Assembly (NCBI RefSeq): GCF_900184895.1
Contig: NZ_FXZK01000007.1
Coordinates: 120,639-184,638 of the forward strand
DNA length: 64,000 nucleotides
From: Flavimaricola marinus
Lineage (GTDB): Bacteria; Pseudomonadota; Alphaproteobacteria; Rhodobacterales; Rhodobacteraceae
Direction: 5' to 3'
The notes under the pieces: model-generated
What the model saw: the letters and a program-made list of their open reading frames with translations, nothing else
Database searches by the model: none
Told to the model about the DNA's origin: nothing
Position numbers and translations under genes: made by a program
Shown: positions 46,464-56,501 of the stretch, in pieces
How the letters are laid out: each line of letters starts with the position of its first letter
How positions within the stretch are numbered: position 1 is the stretch's first letter

Positions 46464-47462
46464 ATGCAGGCCATCGTGTTCCAAGACCGCAACCTCGTCA
46501 CCCTGACAGAGCGGCCGACCCCGCGCCCCGGTGCGGGCGAGGTTCTGATCGAGGTCGCGGCAAGCGGCATCTGCCACACCGATATCGAGGTGCTGCGGGG
46601 CAATTACGGCACGTCCGCCTACCCGGTCGTGCCGGGGCATGAATATGCCGGCACCATCACCGAAATCGGCGCCGGGGTCAGCGGGCTCAAGACCGGTGAC
46701 CGGGTCGTCGTCGATCCCAATCTCGAATGCGGCACCTGCCCCGCCTGCCAGCGCGGCTGGGCGCATCTCTGCGACACGCTCGGCGCTTACGGCGTCACCT
46801 GCGACGGCGGCTTTGCCGATTTCAGTGTGGTCAAGGCGTCGCGGGTCCACCCGATCGGAGACATGGGCTTCCACGTCGCCGCTCTGGCCGAGCCCTTGGG
46901 CTGCGTGCTGAACGGGCTGGACGCCGGACAGGTGCACCGGGCGCGCAGCGGACTGATCTTCGGCGCCGGGCCGATCGGGCTTCTGATGGCGATCGGAATG
47001 CGGGTCTCCGGGGTGGACGACATCGCGCTCGTCGATCTCGACGAGGGGCGGCTTGCACTGGCGGAAAGCTTTGGGTTTCGGGGGGTTGCGGCACAAAGCT
47101 CAGATCTCGAAGACCTGCAACACGGCGTCGATCTGGTAGCCGACGCCACTGGCGTCCCGGCGGTTGCGGGCAAGCTGACCGACTATATCGGCAATGGCGG
47201 CGTCGGGTTGTTCTTCGGGGTCTGCCCGCAAGACGCGCGGATCGAGATCGCGCCCTTCGAGCTGTTCCGGCGGCAGATCACCCTGGCCGGATCGCACTCG
47301 CTCAATCACAACATCCCGCAGGCGCTCGACGGGCTGCGCGCCTACGGCGACGACATCGCGCGGATCATCTCGCACCAGATGCCGCTGAGCGAGATCGCGG
47401 AGGTGTTCGCCGGGAACGGCCCGAAAAGCAGCCTCAAGATCCAGTTCTCTAGGGACCTCTGA
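46464..47462 (+). CDS. Zinc-dependent medium-chain alcohol dehydrogenase
   Basis: 332 aa. Catalytic zinc ligands are in GICHTD and PGHEYAG. The structural zinc has four Cys (ECGTCPACQRGWAHLC). The Rossmann motif is GAGPIGLL. This is the sorbitol/polyol group of PF00107. In Agrobacterium a PF00107 enzyme encoded with a PF08013 epimerase and PF00294 kinase oxidises D-altritol to D-tagatose; the same trio is here. Five bases after mtlK, last gene of the operon. Confidence 0.88.
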   Translation: MQAIVFQDRNLVTLTERPTPRPGAGEVLIEVAASGICHTDIEVLRGNYGTSAYPVVPGHEYAGTITEIGAGVSGLKTGDRVVVDPNLECGTCPACQRGWAHLCDTLGAYGVTCDGGFADFSVVKASRVHPIGDMGFHVAALAEPLGCVLNGLDAGQVHRARSGLIFGAGPIGLLMAIGMRVSGVDDIALVDLDEGRLALAESFGFRGVAAQSSDLEDLQHGVDLVADATGVPAVAGKLTDYIGNGGVGLFFGVCPQDARIEIAPFELFRRQITLAGSHSLNHNIPQALDGLRAYGDDIARIISHQMPLSEIAEVFAGNGPKSSLKIQFSRDL

Positions 47463-47528
47463 TCGCCCAAGGGGCAAAGCGACGTCATATCGGGCGAGAT
47501 GCAAGGGGGGCTTCCGGCCCCAACTCTC

Positions 47529-47554
47529 TTCAATGAAACCTCTGTTTCATTGAA
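47529..47554 (-). terminator. Hairpin 3' of tRNA-Leu
   Basis: A perfect 11-bp stem TTCAATGAAAC / GTTTCATTGAA with a 4-base loop starts directly past the tRNA-Leu 3' CCA. It could end tRNA transcription or, read from the other side, the smo operon. The stem is AT-rich and there is no long T-run. Confidence 0.5.
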
Positions 47555-47555
47555 T

Positions 47556-47642
47556 TGGTGCGGTCGAGAGGACTCGAACCTCCACGGGTGTTACCCCACA
47601 GCGACCTCAACGCTGCGCGTCTACCAATTCCGCCACGACCGC
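47556..47642 (-). tRNA. tRNA-Leu (anticodon GAG)
   Basis: Acceptor GCGGTCG pairs with CGACCGC. Anticodon stem CAGCG/CGCTG carries loop TTGAGGT, anticodon GAG. A long variable arm (class II) and T arm with TTCGAGT are present. The CCA is encoded. 87 bases. Confidence 0.95.
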
Positions 47643-47866
47643 ACAGTCAAAAGCTGGTAGCACGAGCGGCTTCTAGTCCAGCCGTTCGGCCTTGCCAAGA
47701 GGCAAAACGCATTAATCTCGAACAGTCGTGCACGGAACGGCAGAGAGGTGGTTTCTCAGGGCCGGCACCGGGTCGATCGCAGGGTCCGGCCAGGCTCGGG
47801 GCCAGCCGTGACCCGCCGCGCGATCCCCCTCTACCGCCCCGCGACGACAGGCGTTATATGCACCGC

Positions 47867-48544
47867 ATGAGCCAGACACCCGAATGGATCACCGCCGATG
47901 GGCTGACGCCCTACCCCGACGCGCTCGCCTTCATGGAGGCGCGGGCCGAGGCCATTCGCGCCGGGACCGCGCCCGAATGCATCTGGCTGGTGGAACACCC
48001 GCCGCTCTACACCTCCGGCACCTCCGCCCGGATCGAAGACCTCACCGACCCGGATCGCTTCCCGGTCTTCGAGGCGCGGCGCGGCGGGCAATACACCTAT
48101 CACGGCCCCGGTCAGCGGGTCGCCTATGTCATGCTCGACGTCGGCGCACGCGGCCACGACGTGCGGCGCTTTGTGCAGGATCTGGAAAACTGGGTGATCG
48201 CGGCACTTGGCGAATTCAACGTGCGCGGCGAAATCCGGCCCGGTCGGGTCGGCGTCTGGGTCGAACGGCCGGACAAGCCGCTCCAGTTCGACGGCAGCCC
48301 CGCCGAGGACAAGGTCGCGGCCATCGGCATTCGGCTGCGCAAATGGGTGTCGTTCCACGGCCTCTCGATCAACGTAGAGCCGGACCTCAGCCATTTCGAC
48401 GGAATCGTCCCCTGCGGGATTCGCGATCATGGGGTGACCAGCCTCGTGGACCTCGGCCTGCCGGTCACGATGGCCGACGTGGACGTGGCCCTGCGCAAGA
48501 CCTTCGACAGCAGCATCACCGCCCGGCAGGACGCCCCCGCCTAA
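47867..48544 (+). CDS. lipB: Octanoyl-[acyl carrier protein]:protein octanoyltransferase
   Basis: 225 aa from MSQTPEW (47867); an ATG three codons earlier is equally possible. The catalytic Cys is in [10 protein letters not shown] (about residue 182), the Lys in [17 protein letters not shown], and [12 protein letters not shown] is the family signature. It moves octanoate from ACP to lipoyl domains. The longer open frame upstream runs through tRNA-Leu and is not coding. Confidence 0.94.
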   Translation: MSQTPEWITADGLTPYPDALAFMEARAEAIRAGTAPECIWLVEHPPLYTSGTSARIEDLTDPDRFPVFEARRGGQYTYHGPGQRVAYVMLDVGARGHDVRRFVQDLENWVIAALGEFNVRGEIRPGRVGVWVERPDKPLQFDGSPAEDKVAAIGIRLRKWVSFHGLSINVEPDLSHFDGIVPCGIRDHGVTSLVDLGLPVTMADVDVALRKTFDSSITARQDAPA

Positions 48545-48557
48545 GCTGGCGCCCGTC

Positions 48558-49772
48558 TTAAGCCAGCGCCCGCCCGATCAACGCACCTAGCCTTGCGATA
48601 CCGATGTCGATCTGCTCCGGCTGGGCGCAGGAAAAGCTCAGGCGCAGGGTATTGCCCCCCGACCCGTCGGCAAAGAACGCCCGGCCCGGCACGAAGGCCA
48701 CCCGCTCGGTTTCCAGCGACGCCGCCAACAGCTCGGCCCCGTCCAAGCTGGGCGGCAGGGTCAGCCAGACGAACATGCCGCCCTCCGGCCGTGTCCACGT
48801 GACCCCCTCGGGCATCTCGCGGTCCAAGGCGGCGAGCATGTGGTCTCGGCGGGCGCGATAGGGGTCGCGAAGCATCTCGACATGCGGCTCCATTACCGCC
48901 TCGGCCACCTGCGCCACCGCGATCTGGTTGAGGGTTGAGGAATGCAGGTCCGCCGCCTGCTTCATCAGCACCAGACGGTCGATCACCGGCTGGGCGGCAC
49001 AGATCCAACCCACACGAAGTCCGGGCGCCAAGGTCTTGGAAAAGCTACCACAATAGATCGTTCGGGCCGCGTCGATACTGCCGCAGCGGGCGATCTCCAG
49101 CGCGAGGATCGGCGGGATCGGCTCGCCGTCATAGCGCAGCGCCTGATAGGCCGCGTCCTCGACAATGGCGATCTCCATCTCGGCGGCCAAGTCGAGCACC
49201 TGCTCGCGGGCGCGCCGATCCAGCGTCTCGCCGGTCGGATTGGCGAAATCGACGGAGAGATAGGCAAACTTGGCACGGCCGCCATTGGCCGCGGCGCGGG
49301 CCTCATAGTCGGCGGCGCTGACATTGCCCTTGGGGCTCAGCTGCTCGAACAGCGGCTCATAGGCGTTGAACGCGCTCAGCGCGCCCAGATAGGTGGGCCA
49401 GCCGCACAGAACCGTGTCGCCCGCGGTGATCATCAGTTTGCCCAGATAATCCAGCGCCTGCTGCGACCCCGAGGTGATGAGGATGTTGGACGGCGCACAG
49501 GGCACCCCGATGCGGGCCATCTCCGCGGCGATCCACTGGCGCAGGGGCAGATAGCCCTCGCTCACCGAATATTGCAGCGCGGCCTCAGCGCGGGCGGGGG
49601 TCATGGCATCGGCCATCGCCTTGGCGAACTCGGCCACCGGGAACAGGGCGGGATCAGGGATGCCCCCGGCAAAGGAAATGATGTCGGGCTGGTCGAGCAG
49701 CTTGAGCAGCTCGCGAATCTCCGACGCCTTCATCCGTGACGACCGGGTCGCCAGAACACTCTCCCATTGCAC
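48558..49772 (-). CDS. PLP-dependent aminotransferase, class I/II (2-aminoadipate/LysN-like)
   Basis: 404 aa. Features are IISFAGGIPDPALFPV, ITSGSQQALDYLGK, VDFANPTGET and the PLP Lys in CGSFSKTLAPGLRVGW (about residue 243). This is the group of MocR-type catalytic domains without the N-terminal DNA-binding part, which includes 2-aminoadipate and aromatic/branched aminotransferases. Convergent with lipB. Substrate not certain. Confidence 0.85.
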   Translation of the reverse strand: MQWESVLATRSSRMKASEIRELLKLLDQPDIISFAGGIPDPALFPVAEFAKAMADAMTPARAEAALQYSVSEGYLPLRQWIAAEMARIGVPCAPSNILITSGSQQALDYLGKLMITAGDTVLCGWPTYLGALSAFNAYEPLFEQLSPKGNVSAADYEARAAANGGRAKFAYLSVDFANPTGETLDRRAREQVLDLAAEMEIAIVEDAAYQALRYDGEPIPPILALEIARCGSIDAARTIYCGSFSKTLAPGLRVGWICAAQPVIDRLVLMKQAADLHSSTLNQIAVAQVAEAVMEPHVEMLRDPYRARRDHMLAALDREMPEGVTWTRPEGGMFVWLTLPPSLDGAELLAASLETERVAFVPGRAFFADGSGGNTLRLSFSCAQPEQIDIGIARLGALIGRALA

Positions 49773-50203
49773 GCGGTGGCCCTCCCTGCGGCGCGAAATC
49801 GGGCGGAGAGTGAGCGAGGGTGCGGTTTAAGTCAATGGTCCTGACGTAAAGGCGAAGCCCGGCCCCAAAGCACCGCACAGAGGGTTAATCCGTTACCGCA
49901 CCGTCCCGCAGCGGCACAACGCCACCGACGCCATACCGACGTCACACCGACGCGTTGCCGAGGGGCGTTTGCGGCCCCTCGCGGCATTAACCCCACAGGC
50001 AACGGCCAAGGGCAACGCAGACAAACCGGCACGGCCGGCCGGCACGACGAGCGCCCGCGACAGGGGCCTGCGCCAATTTAACCCAGCCTCAAAGTGCTGC
50101 GGAATATTGCTCCCGACAGTCCAACGCTTTAGAAGCGGGACAAACGGGACGTCTGGGATTCCCAGATCAGCCTTGCACTGTAGCCAGACCTGAGGAGAGC
50201 CAC
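49773..50203. other. Gene-free region between divergent aminotransferase and ctaD
   Basis: 431 bases with no convincing coding sequence. It must hold both promoters; a GAGGAGAG ribosome site precedes ctaD. No clear repeat or hairpin was seen. Confidence 0.6.
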
Positions 50204-51877
50204 ATGGCAGACGCCGCCATCCACGGCCACGAACACGAAGACAACCGGGGGTTCTTCACCCGCTGGTTTATGTCCACAAATCATAAGGATATCGGCATCC
50301 TCTACCTGTGGGTGGCCGGTGTCGTCGGCTTCATTTCGGTGAGTTTCACCGTCTACATGCGGCTCGAACTCATGCATCCGGGCGTGCAGTACATGTGTCT
50401 CGAAGGGGCACGGTTCATCGCCAACGCGGCCGAACCCTGTACACCGAACGGACACCTGTGGAACGTGATGATCACGTATCACGGGGTGCTGATGATGTTC
50501 TTCGTGGTCATTCCAGCGCTCTTCGGCGGTTTTGGCAACTATTTCATGCCATTGCAGATCGGTGCGCCGGACATGGCGTTCCCGCGGATGAACAACCTGT
50601 CGTTCTGGATGTTCGTGGCCGGTGTGTCGCTGGGTGTGGCATCGCTGCTGACACCAGGCGGTAACGGACAGCTCGGCTCCGGCGTGGGCTGGGTGCTCTA
50701 CCCGCCGCTGTCGACCTCCGAAGGCGGCATGTCGATGGACCTCGCGATCTTCGCCGTGCACCTGTCCGGTGCCTCGTCGATCCTCGGTGCGATTAACATG
50801 ATCACCACCTTCCTGAACATGCGCGCCCCGGGGATGACCCTGCACAAGGTGCCGCTGTTCGCATGGTCGATCTTCGTCACCGCATGGCTTATCCTGCTGG
50901 CGCTGCCGGTGCTTGCCGGTGCCATCACCATGCTGCTGACAGACCGTAACTTCGGGACCACCTTCTTCCAACCGGAAGGCGGCGGCGACCCGATCCTGTA
51001 TCAGCACATCCTGTGGTTCTTCGGTCACCCCGAAGTGTATATCATCATCGTGCCGGGCTTCGGGATCATCTCCCACGTCATCGCGACCTTCTCGCGCAAG
51101 CCGATCTTCGGCTACCTGCCGATGGTCTATGCGATGGTGGCGATCGGTGCTCTGGGCTTCGTCGTCTGGGCGCACCACATGTATACCGTGGGCATGTCGC
51201 TGACCCAGCAGTCCTACTTCATGCTGGCGACGATGGTCATCGCGGTGCCCACCGGGGTCAAGATCTTCTCGTGGATCGCGACGATGTGGGGCGGCTCGAT
51301 CGAGTTCAAGACGCCGATGCTCTGGGCCTTCGGCTTCCTGTTCCTGTTCACCGTCGGCGGTGTCACCGGGATCGTGCTGTCTCAGGCAGGCGTCGACCGG
51401 GCCTATCACGACACCTACTACGTCGTGGCACACTTCCACTACGTGATGAGCCTCGGTGCCGTGTTCGCCATCTTTGCGGGTATCTACTTCTACCTGCCCA
51501 AGATGTCGGGCCGGATGTATCCGGAATGGGCAGGCAAGGTTCACTTCGTCGCCATGTTCATCGGCGCGAACCTGACCTTCTTCCCGCAGCACTTCCTTGG
51601 CCGTCAGGGAATGCCGCGTCGCTACATCGACTATCCGGAGGCTTTCGCCACCTGGAACCTGGTGTCTTCGATCGGTGCCTTCCTGTCCTTCGCGTCGTTC
51701 CTGTTCTTCATCGGCATTCTCGTCTACACGCTCCTGCGCGGTGCGAAAGTGATCGGGAACAACCCGTGGAACGAATACGCAGACACGCTGGAATGGACCC
51801 TGCCCTGCCCGCCGCCCGAGCACACGTTCGAGCAGCTGCCGAAGCAGTCGGATTGGGACAAGGTCCACGCGCACTAA
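50204..51877 (+). CDS. ctaD: Cytochrome c oxidase subunit I (aa3 type)
   Basis: 557 aa, twelve membrane helices. The heme a, heme a3 and CuB histidines are in [32 protein letters not shown] (the cross-linked Tyr would lie in this segment) and [10 protein letters not shown]. The D-channel NxxxxN and K-channel regions look normal. The gene is alone, as in Rhodobacter where ctaD is apart from ctaCBGE. A strong terminator follows. Confidence 0.96.
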   Translation: MADAAIHGHEHEDNRGFFTRWFMSTNHKDIGILYLWVAGVVGFISVSFTVYMRLELMHPGVQYMCLEGARFIANAAEPCTPNGHLWNVMITYHGVLMMFFVVIPALFGGFGNYFMPLQIGAPDMAFPRMNNLSFWMFVAGVSLGVASLLTPGGNGQLGSGVGWVLYPPLSTSEGGMSMDLAIFAVHLSGASSILGAINMITTFLNMRAPGMTLHKVPLFAWSIFVTAWLILLALPVLAGAITMLLTDRNFGTTFFQPEGGGDPILYQHILWFFGHPEVYIIIVPGFGIISHVIATFSRKPIFGYLPMVYAMVAIGALGFVVWAHHMYTVGMSLTQQSYFMLATMVIAVPTGVKIFSWIATMWGGSIEFKTPMLWAFGFLFLFTVGGVTGIVLSQAGVDRAYHDTYYVVAHFHYVMSLGAVFAIFAGIYFYLPKMSGRMYPEWAGKVHFVAMFIGANLTFFPQHFLGRQGMPRRYIDYPEAFATWNLVSSIGAFLSFASFLFFIGILVYTLLRGAKVIGNNPWNEYADTLEWTLPCPPPEHTFEQLPKQSDWDKVHAH

Positions 51878-51900
51878 GGCGCAGACCTCTCCAGAACAGA

Positions 51901-51932
51901 AAAGGCCCCGGTTTTCGCCGGGGCCTTTTTCG
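51901..51932 (+). terminator. Intrinsic terminator after ctaD
   Basis: A perfect 10-bp stem AAGGCCCCGG / CCGGGGCCTT around TTTTCG is followed by TTTTT. It lies about 25 bases after the ctaD stop. Confidence 0.9.
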
Positions 51933-52252
51933 TATCAAGGGGCTCGTTGGTCCTTGCAGCCTGCGCCCCGACGGCTGCAATTCAGCCCAGCGCAAATCGG
52001 CACGGCCGCTTAATCCGGGCTTCATCGGCCCCTGCGATACTCGTGCCAAAGACAGCCTTTCCCGTTTCGGACAGCATCCAACACGGCGGAGCTTCCGAAA
52101 ATGTCAGTATAATCAGCCCGATTCAGGCCAGCACAGCAGTTTTCTTAACCCTCTGTTCATGAATTGCTTAACAGCCGTAGATCGGGGCAACAGACCCAAG
52201 CGCGACCAGATAACACATTTTACACGCGCCGGATCACCGCTAGCTATGCGTC
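51933..52252. other. Gene-free region after ctaD
   Basis: 320 bases with no ORF that looks real, no repeat and no tRNA. It presumably holds the promoter of the DUF2244 gene. Confidence 0.5.
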
Positions 52253-52768
52253 ATGCCCTACGAATGGCTCCCCCCCTCCACGACCGGCGGCGCACAGGCC
52301 GAGCTTCACCTGTGGCCCTACAGGTCGCTGCCCAAAAAGGGCTTCGTGACCTTCTTCGGCGTGACCTTCGGCATGGTGTCGCTGCCGCTTCTGGCGGTGG
52401 TCGGATCACCGATCCTCTGGGGGTTGTTGCCCTTTGTGGCGGTGGTTCTTGGCGGTGCGTGGTGGGCGCTGCAACGCAACTACCGGGACGGCAGTATCCT
52501 CGAAGAACTGCGGTTCTGGGATGACAAACTCACCCTGACCCGGCACAACCCCCGCGCCCCCCGGCAGGACTGGGAGGCCAACCCGCATTGGGTGCGGGTC
52601 CACGACTACGGGCAAGAGGGCCGGATCGAGCACTACCTGACGCTCAAGGGCGGCCCCCGCGAGGTCGAGATCGGGGCGTTTCTCAGCGTCGATGAACGGC
52701 GCGCCCTGCTCGAGGAAATCACGGCAAAGCTCAATGAAATCAGGCGGCCGGTGCCACAGGACAGGTGA
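52253..52768 (+). CDS. DUF2244 membrane protein
   Basis: 171 aa. Two adjacent hydrophobic segments (about 33-52 and 56-72) follow AELHLWPYRSLPKKGF, then a soluble C-terminal domain (LEELRFWDDKLTLTRH, WVRVHDYG, VEIGAFLSVDER). This matches the DUF2244 family of alphaproteobacteria. Function unknown; family members often lie near respiratory or nth genes. Confidence 0.8.
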   Translation: MPYEWLPPSTTGGAQAELHLWPYRSLPKKGFVTFFGVTFGMVSLPLLAVVGSPILWGLLPFVAVVLGGAWWALQRNYRDGSILEELRFWDDKLTLTRHNPRAPRQDWEANPHWVRVHDYGQEGRIEHYLTLKGGPREVEIGAFLSVDERRALLEEITAKLNEIRRPVPQDR

Positions 52769-52825
52769 CGTCTCGCCGCGAACGGCACAGCGCGCGGGTG
52801 GGCTGATACCCACCCCGGCCACTCG

Positions 52826-53284
52826 TCAGCCGAGGCGGTCTTTCACCATCGGGCCGACCTTGCCGAAATCCATCTGGCCGGTGTATTTTTCCTTGAGCAC
52901 GGCCATGACCTTGCCCATCTCGCGGATGCTGGTGGCACCGACGCTCGAGATCGCCGCATCGACGGCTTTCGCGCTTTCCTCGGGGGAGAGCTGACGCGGC
53001 AGGAACTCCTCGATCACCTTGATCTCGGCCAGCTCTTTCTCGGCCAGCTCCAGCCTGCCGCCCTCTTCATAGGCGCGCGCGCTTTCCTGACGCTGCTTGA
53101 CCATGCGGCCCATGATCGACAAGACGACATCGTCTCCGACGCCAGCCTCTTCGCCATCGCCCCGCGCGGCAATTTCGCGATCCTTGATCGCCGCATTGAT
53201 CAGGCGCAACGTCGAAAGGCGCTCTGCCTCTTTCGCGCGCATCGCGTCCTTCAGGGCCGTATCGACCTTGCTTCGCAAATCCAT
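52826..53284 (-). CDS. yqeY: GatB/YqeY-domain protein
   Basis: 152 aa from the ATG at 53284 (nine codons inside the longer open frame), the normal YqeY start MDLRSKVDTALKDAMRAKE. All-helical; EFLPRQLSPEE and MGKVMAVLKEKYTGQMD match the family. It resembles the tRNA-binding tail of GatB and has no proven role. Divergent from carA. Confidence 0.88.
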   Translation of the reverse strand: MDLRSKVDTALKDAMRAKEAERLSTLRLINAAIKDREIAARGDGEEAGVGDDVVLSIMGRMVKQRQESARAYEEGGRLELAEKELAEIKVIEEFLPRQLSPEESAKAVDAAISSVGATSIREMGKVMAVLKEKYTGQMDFGKVGPMVKDRLG

Positions 53285-53456
53285 TCGTCCGTTCCCGTGA
53301 GTGGTAGACAAGGGTGCCTTCTACCCTGACAGGCTTGGTGTGACAACCGCTCAGAAGACAGCCCGGCCCAACGTCAATTTGCGGCCTTATCAGCCTTGAC
53401 CGCCCCTGATATGATCCTTAGGTTCCCCAAGATTTTGCGCTAGGAGAGTCGCCCCA

Positions 53457-54620
53457 ATGCCGCATCGTGTGGATCCCAAGCCAACCGCCTGTCTTGCTCT
53501 TGCCGATGGCACCATTTTCATGGGCCGCGGTTTCGGCGCAACCGGTCAAACGACCGCGGAACTCTGTTTCAACACCGCGATGACAGGCTATCAAGAGATC
53601 ATGACCGATCCGTCCTATGCCGGTCAGGTCGTGACCTTCACCTTCCCGCATATCGGCAATACCGGCACCACCCCCGAGGATGACGAAACCGCGGAGCCGG
53701 TCGCGGCCGGAATGGTCGTCAAATGGGATCCGACAGAGCCCTCGAACTGGCGGGCGACCGAGGAACTGGATGCTTGGCTCAAGCGCAACGGACGGATCGC
53801 GATCGGCGGCCTCGACACCCGCAGACTGACCCGCGCCATCCGCCAGCAAGGTGCCCCGCACGTGGCCCTCGCCCACGACCCCGAAGGCAACTTCGACATC
53901 GAAGCGCTCGTCGCCGCTGCCCGCAGCTTCCCCGGTCTCGAAGGTCTGGATCTGGCGAAGGAAGTGAGCTGCACCCAGAGCTATCAGTGGGACGAAATGC
54001 GTTGGGCTTGGCCCGATGGCTACCTTCGGCGCAAAGATGCGGAACACAAGGTCGTGGCGATCGACTTCGGCGCGAAACGGAACATCCTGCGCTGCCTCGC
54101 CTCGGCCGGCTGCGACGTCACGGTGCTGCCCGCGACGGCTTCGGCCGAGGACGTGCTCGCCCTCGATCCCGACGGTCTGTTCCTGTCGAACGGCCCCGGC
54201 GATCCGGCGGCAACCGGCACCTACGCTGTGCCGATGATCAAAGAGGTCATGGCGAAATCCGACATGCCGGTCTTTGGCATTTGCCTCGGCCATCAGATGT
54301 TGGCACTCGCCCTCGGCGCCCGCACGATCAAGATGAACCACGGTCATCATGGCGCGAACCATCCGGTCAAAGACCTCGAAACCGGAAAGGTCGAGATCAC
54401 CTCCATGAATCACGGCTTCACCGTCGACAGCCAGACCTTGCCTGCCGGCGTCAAGGAAACCCATGTCAGCCTGTTTGACGGGTCCAACTGCGGCATCCGG
54501 ATGGTCGACCGGCCGGTGTTCTCCGTTCAATACCATCCCGAGGCCAGCCCGGGTCCACAGGACAGCTACTACCTGTTTGAACGATTTGCCGCCGCGATGA
54601 AGTCAAAGCAACCGGCCTGA
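53457..54620 (+). CDS. carA: Carbamoyl-phosphate synthase small subunit
   Basis: 387 aa. N-terminal CPSase small-chain domain (LADGTIFMGRGFGA, FNTAMTGYQEIMTDPSY) and C-terminal glutaminase with Cys in GICLGHQ (about residue 277), NHGFTVD and QYHPEASPGP. It makes ammonia from glutamine for CarB in arginine and pyrimidine synthesis. TAGGAGAG precedes the ATG. No carB in the window. Confidence 0.95.
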   Translation: MPHRVDPKPTACLALADGTIFMGRGFGATGQTTAELCFNTAMTGYQEIMTDPSYAGQVVTFTFPHIGNTGTTPEDDETAEPVAAGMVVKWDPTEPSNWRATEELDAWLKRNGRIAIGGLDTRRLTRAIRQQGAPHVALAHDPEGNFDIEALVAAARSFPGLEGLDLAKEVSCTQSYQWDEMRWAWPDGYLRRKDAEHKVVAIDFGAKRNILRCLASAGCDVTVLPATASAEDVLALDPDGLFLSNGPGDPAATGTYAVPMIKEVMAKSDMPVFGICLGHQMLALALGARTIKMNHGHHGANHPVKDLETGKVEITSMNHGFTVDSQTLPAGVKETHVSLFDGSNCGIRMVDRPVFSVQYHPEASPGPQDSYYLFERFAAAMKSKQPA

Positions 54621-54704
54621 TCGATTTCAGGCCGATTTTAAGTCTTTCTTAATACTGATGGTCCACCCCTGAAGCATGCGGAGAACCGCTGCCAAAGGTG
54701 ACCG

Positions 54705-56501
54705 ATGTTTGAGACCAAGCGACCAATCGGTGTGGATGTCGATCTGCCCCAGCGCCCCCCTGCCCTCGTGGCTGTGGCCTCGGTGCCGGGGGCATCCAAG
54801 CCGGAAACCGGTCAGCCGCTCTGGGTAGACCCGTCCATTGACGGTCCGGACATTCGCCTCGTGATGGCGCTAGGCCCGTCGACCTGTGTGCGCTTGGGCG
54901 TGCTTCCATGGCAGAGATGCGGCTCCGTCACTGTCGTTCTCGTCGATGACCCGAATATCTTTCACCGATCTTCGAAGCTGTTGGAGGACACGTTCGGACA
55001 GGTGCGGATCGCACTTTGCAGCCGTGAAAAGCAACGGGAGGTGCTGGTTTCTCAATTCGGATGGCAAATGGCACTGGATGCCGAGGACCGAGCGCCTGCC
55101 GAATATAGTTGCCGCAACTGGAGCTTGCCGCGCACGCGCAGGCTGGCCCTGACCTGTTTGTGCCTTCTTGGTGCGCTTTGCATTGTATTGCCGGAACTGC
55201 TTGTCTGGATCGTCATGGCATGGACCGGCCTCACCCTGCTCGCCTCGACCGCGCTGAAAGCGTTTGCGATCTACTTTGCGAGAGGCGACTCCGCCGCCAA
55301 GGACGTGCCGGCCGCGCCGGTGCCGGCACATCTGCCCGTCGTTTCGATCCTTGTGCCGCTGTTCAAGGAGCGTGAAATCGCAAGTCATCTGTTGGCGCGT
55401 TTGGAACGTCTGGACTATCCACGCGAGAAACTCGATCTGTGCCTCATTCTGGAAGAAGAGGACAGCTTGACCCGCGAGGCCCTTGAAGCCGCGTCCCTTC
55501 CCTCGTGGTCGCAGGTGATCACCGTGCCAAGTGGCGCAGTTCAAACCAAACCAAGGGCACTGAACTACGCGCTCAACTTTGCACACGGAAGCATGATCGG
55601 CATTTATGATGCCGAAGACGCTCCGGCGCCGGACCAGATCTCGAAAGTGGTGCAACGCTTCGCAGAGCGAGGACCGGACGTCGCTTGCCTGCAAGGGGTT
55701 CTGGATTTCTACAACACCTCTCGCAACTGGCTTTCCCTGTGCTTCACGCTCGAATATGCGGCGTGGTTTCGTCTCGTCCTGCCGGGCTTGCAGCGAATGG
55801 GTCTGGTGCTGCCTTTGGGCGGCACGACCCTGTTTCTGAGGCGGCAGGCGATCGAGGCGGTTGGTGGCTGGGATGCCCACAACGTCACCGAAGACGCCGA
55901 GCTGGGCCTTCGGCTGGCCCGAAACGGCTACCGCGTCGAGATGATTGATACCGTCACCTGCGAGGAGGCGAACGCAAGGGCATGGCCTTGGGTCCGGCAG
56001 CGGTCACGATGGCTCAAGGGTTATGCGATGACCTGGGCTGTGCATAATGCCAAGCCCACGGTTCTGTGGCGGGCAGTCGGCCCTTGGCGCTTTCTCGGCG
56101 TTCAGGTTCTCTATCTCGCGACGCTCAGTCAGTTCGTTCTCGCGCCGGTGATCTGGACGTTCTGGGCGGTTCCGTTCGGGCTGTGGCATCCGATGGGCGC
56201 CTCAGTGCATGTCGGGGTCATGTGGTCGATGGCGGCCCTGTTCTTGCTAACCGAGATCGTCAACTTTGCCGCGGCCTTCATCGCGACGCGCCGGTCCGGT
56301 CGGCGCTGGCTCGGTCTCTGGGCGCCCTTGATGCACCTCTATTTCCCTCTCGCCACGATCGCGGTCTACAAGGCACTGTGGGAAATGGTCACCCGCCCGT
56401 TCTATTGGGACAAGACGAGCCACGGCGCGTTTCACTGGCCGGCCCAGATTGGCCGCAGCCCCGTCACTCCGCCGCTTCGACCTTTGAAGCATCCAGTTTG
56501 A
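54705..56501 (+). CDS. Membrane-bound family 2 glycosyltransferase
   Basis: 598 aa. Residues 1-140 form a soluble N-terminal part (VLVDDPNIFHRSSKLLED...) similar to MshEN/GspE N-terminal modules. Two membrane segments follow (about 145-190), then the GT-A domain with VSILVPLFKEREIASHLL, acidic residues in YDAEDAPAPD (about 301), TEDAELGLRL and QRSRW (about 431, the QxxRW motif). Four or so C-terminal helices follow. This is a cellulose-synthase-like processive enzyme for an exopolysaccharide. No partner polysaccharide genes are nearby. The last 38 bases overlap the convergent GntR gene. Confidence 0.85.
   Translation: MFETKRPIGVDVDLPQRPPALVAVASVPGASKPETGQPLWVDPSIDGPDIRLVMALGPSTCVRLGVLPWQRCGSVTVVLVDDPNIFHRSSKLLEDTFGQVRIALCSREKQREVLVSQFGWQMALDAEDRAPAEYSCRNWSLPRTRRLALTCLCLLGALCIVLPELLVWIVMAWTGLTLLASTALKAFAIYFARGDSAAKDVPAAPVPAHLPVVSILVPLFKEREIASHLLARLERLDYPREKLDLCLILEEEDSLTREALEAASLPSWSQVITVPSGAVQTKPRALNYALNFAHGSMIGIYDAEDAPAPDQISKVVQRFAERGPDVACLQGVLDFYNTSRNWLSLCFTLEYAAWFRLVLPGLQRMGLVLPLGGTTLFLRRQAIEAVGGWDAHNVTEDAELGLRLARNGYRVEMIDTVTCEEANARAWPWVRQRSRWLKGYAMTWAVHNAKPTVLWRAVGPWRFLGVQVLYLATLSQFVLAPVIWTFWAVPFGLWHPMGASVHVGVMWSMAALFLLTEIVNFAAAFIATRRSGRRWLGLWAPLMHLYFPLATIAVYKALWEMVTRPFYWDKTSHGAFHWPAQIGRSPVTPPLRPLKHPV

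Noticed and set aside
47555..47866. N-terminal extension of the lipB frame
   Set aside because: It reads through tRNA-Leu, and LipB begins at about 47867.
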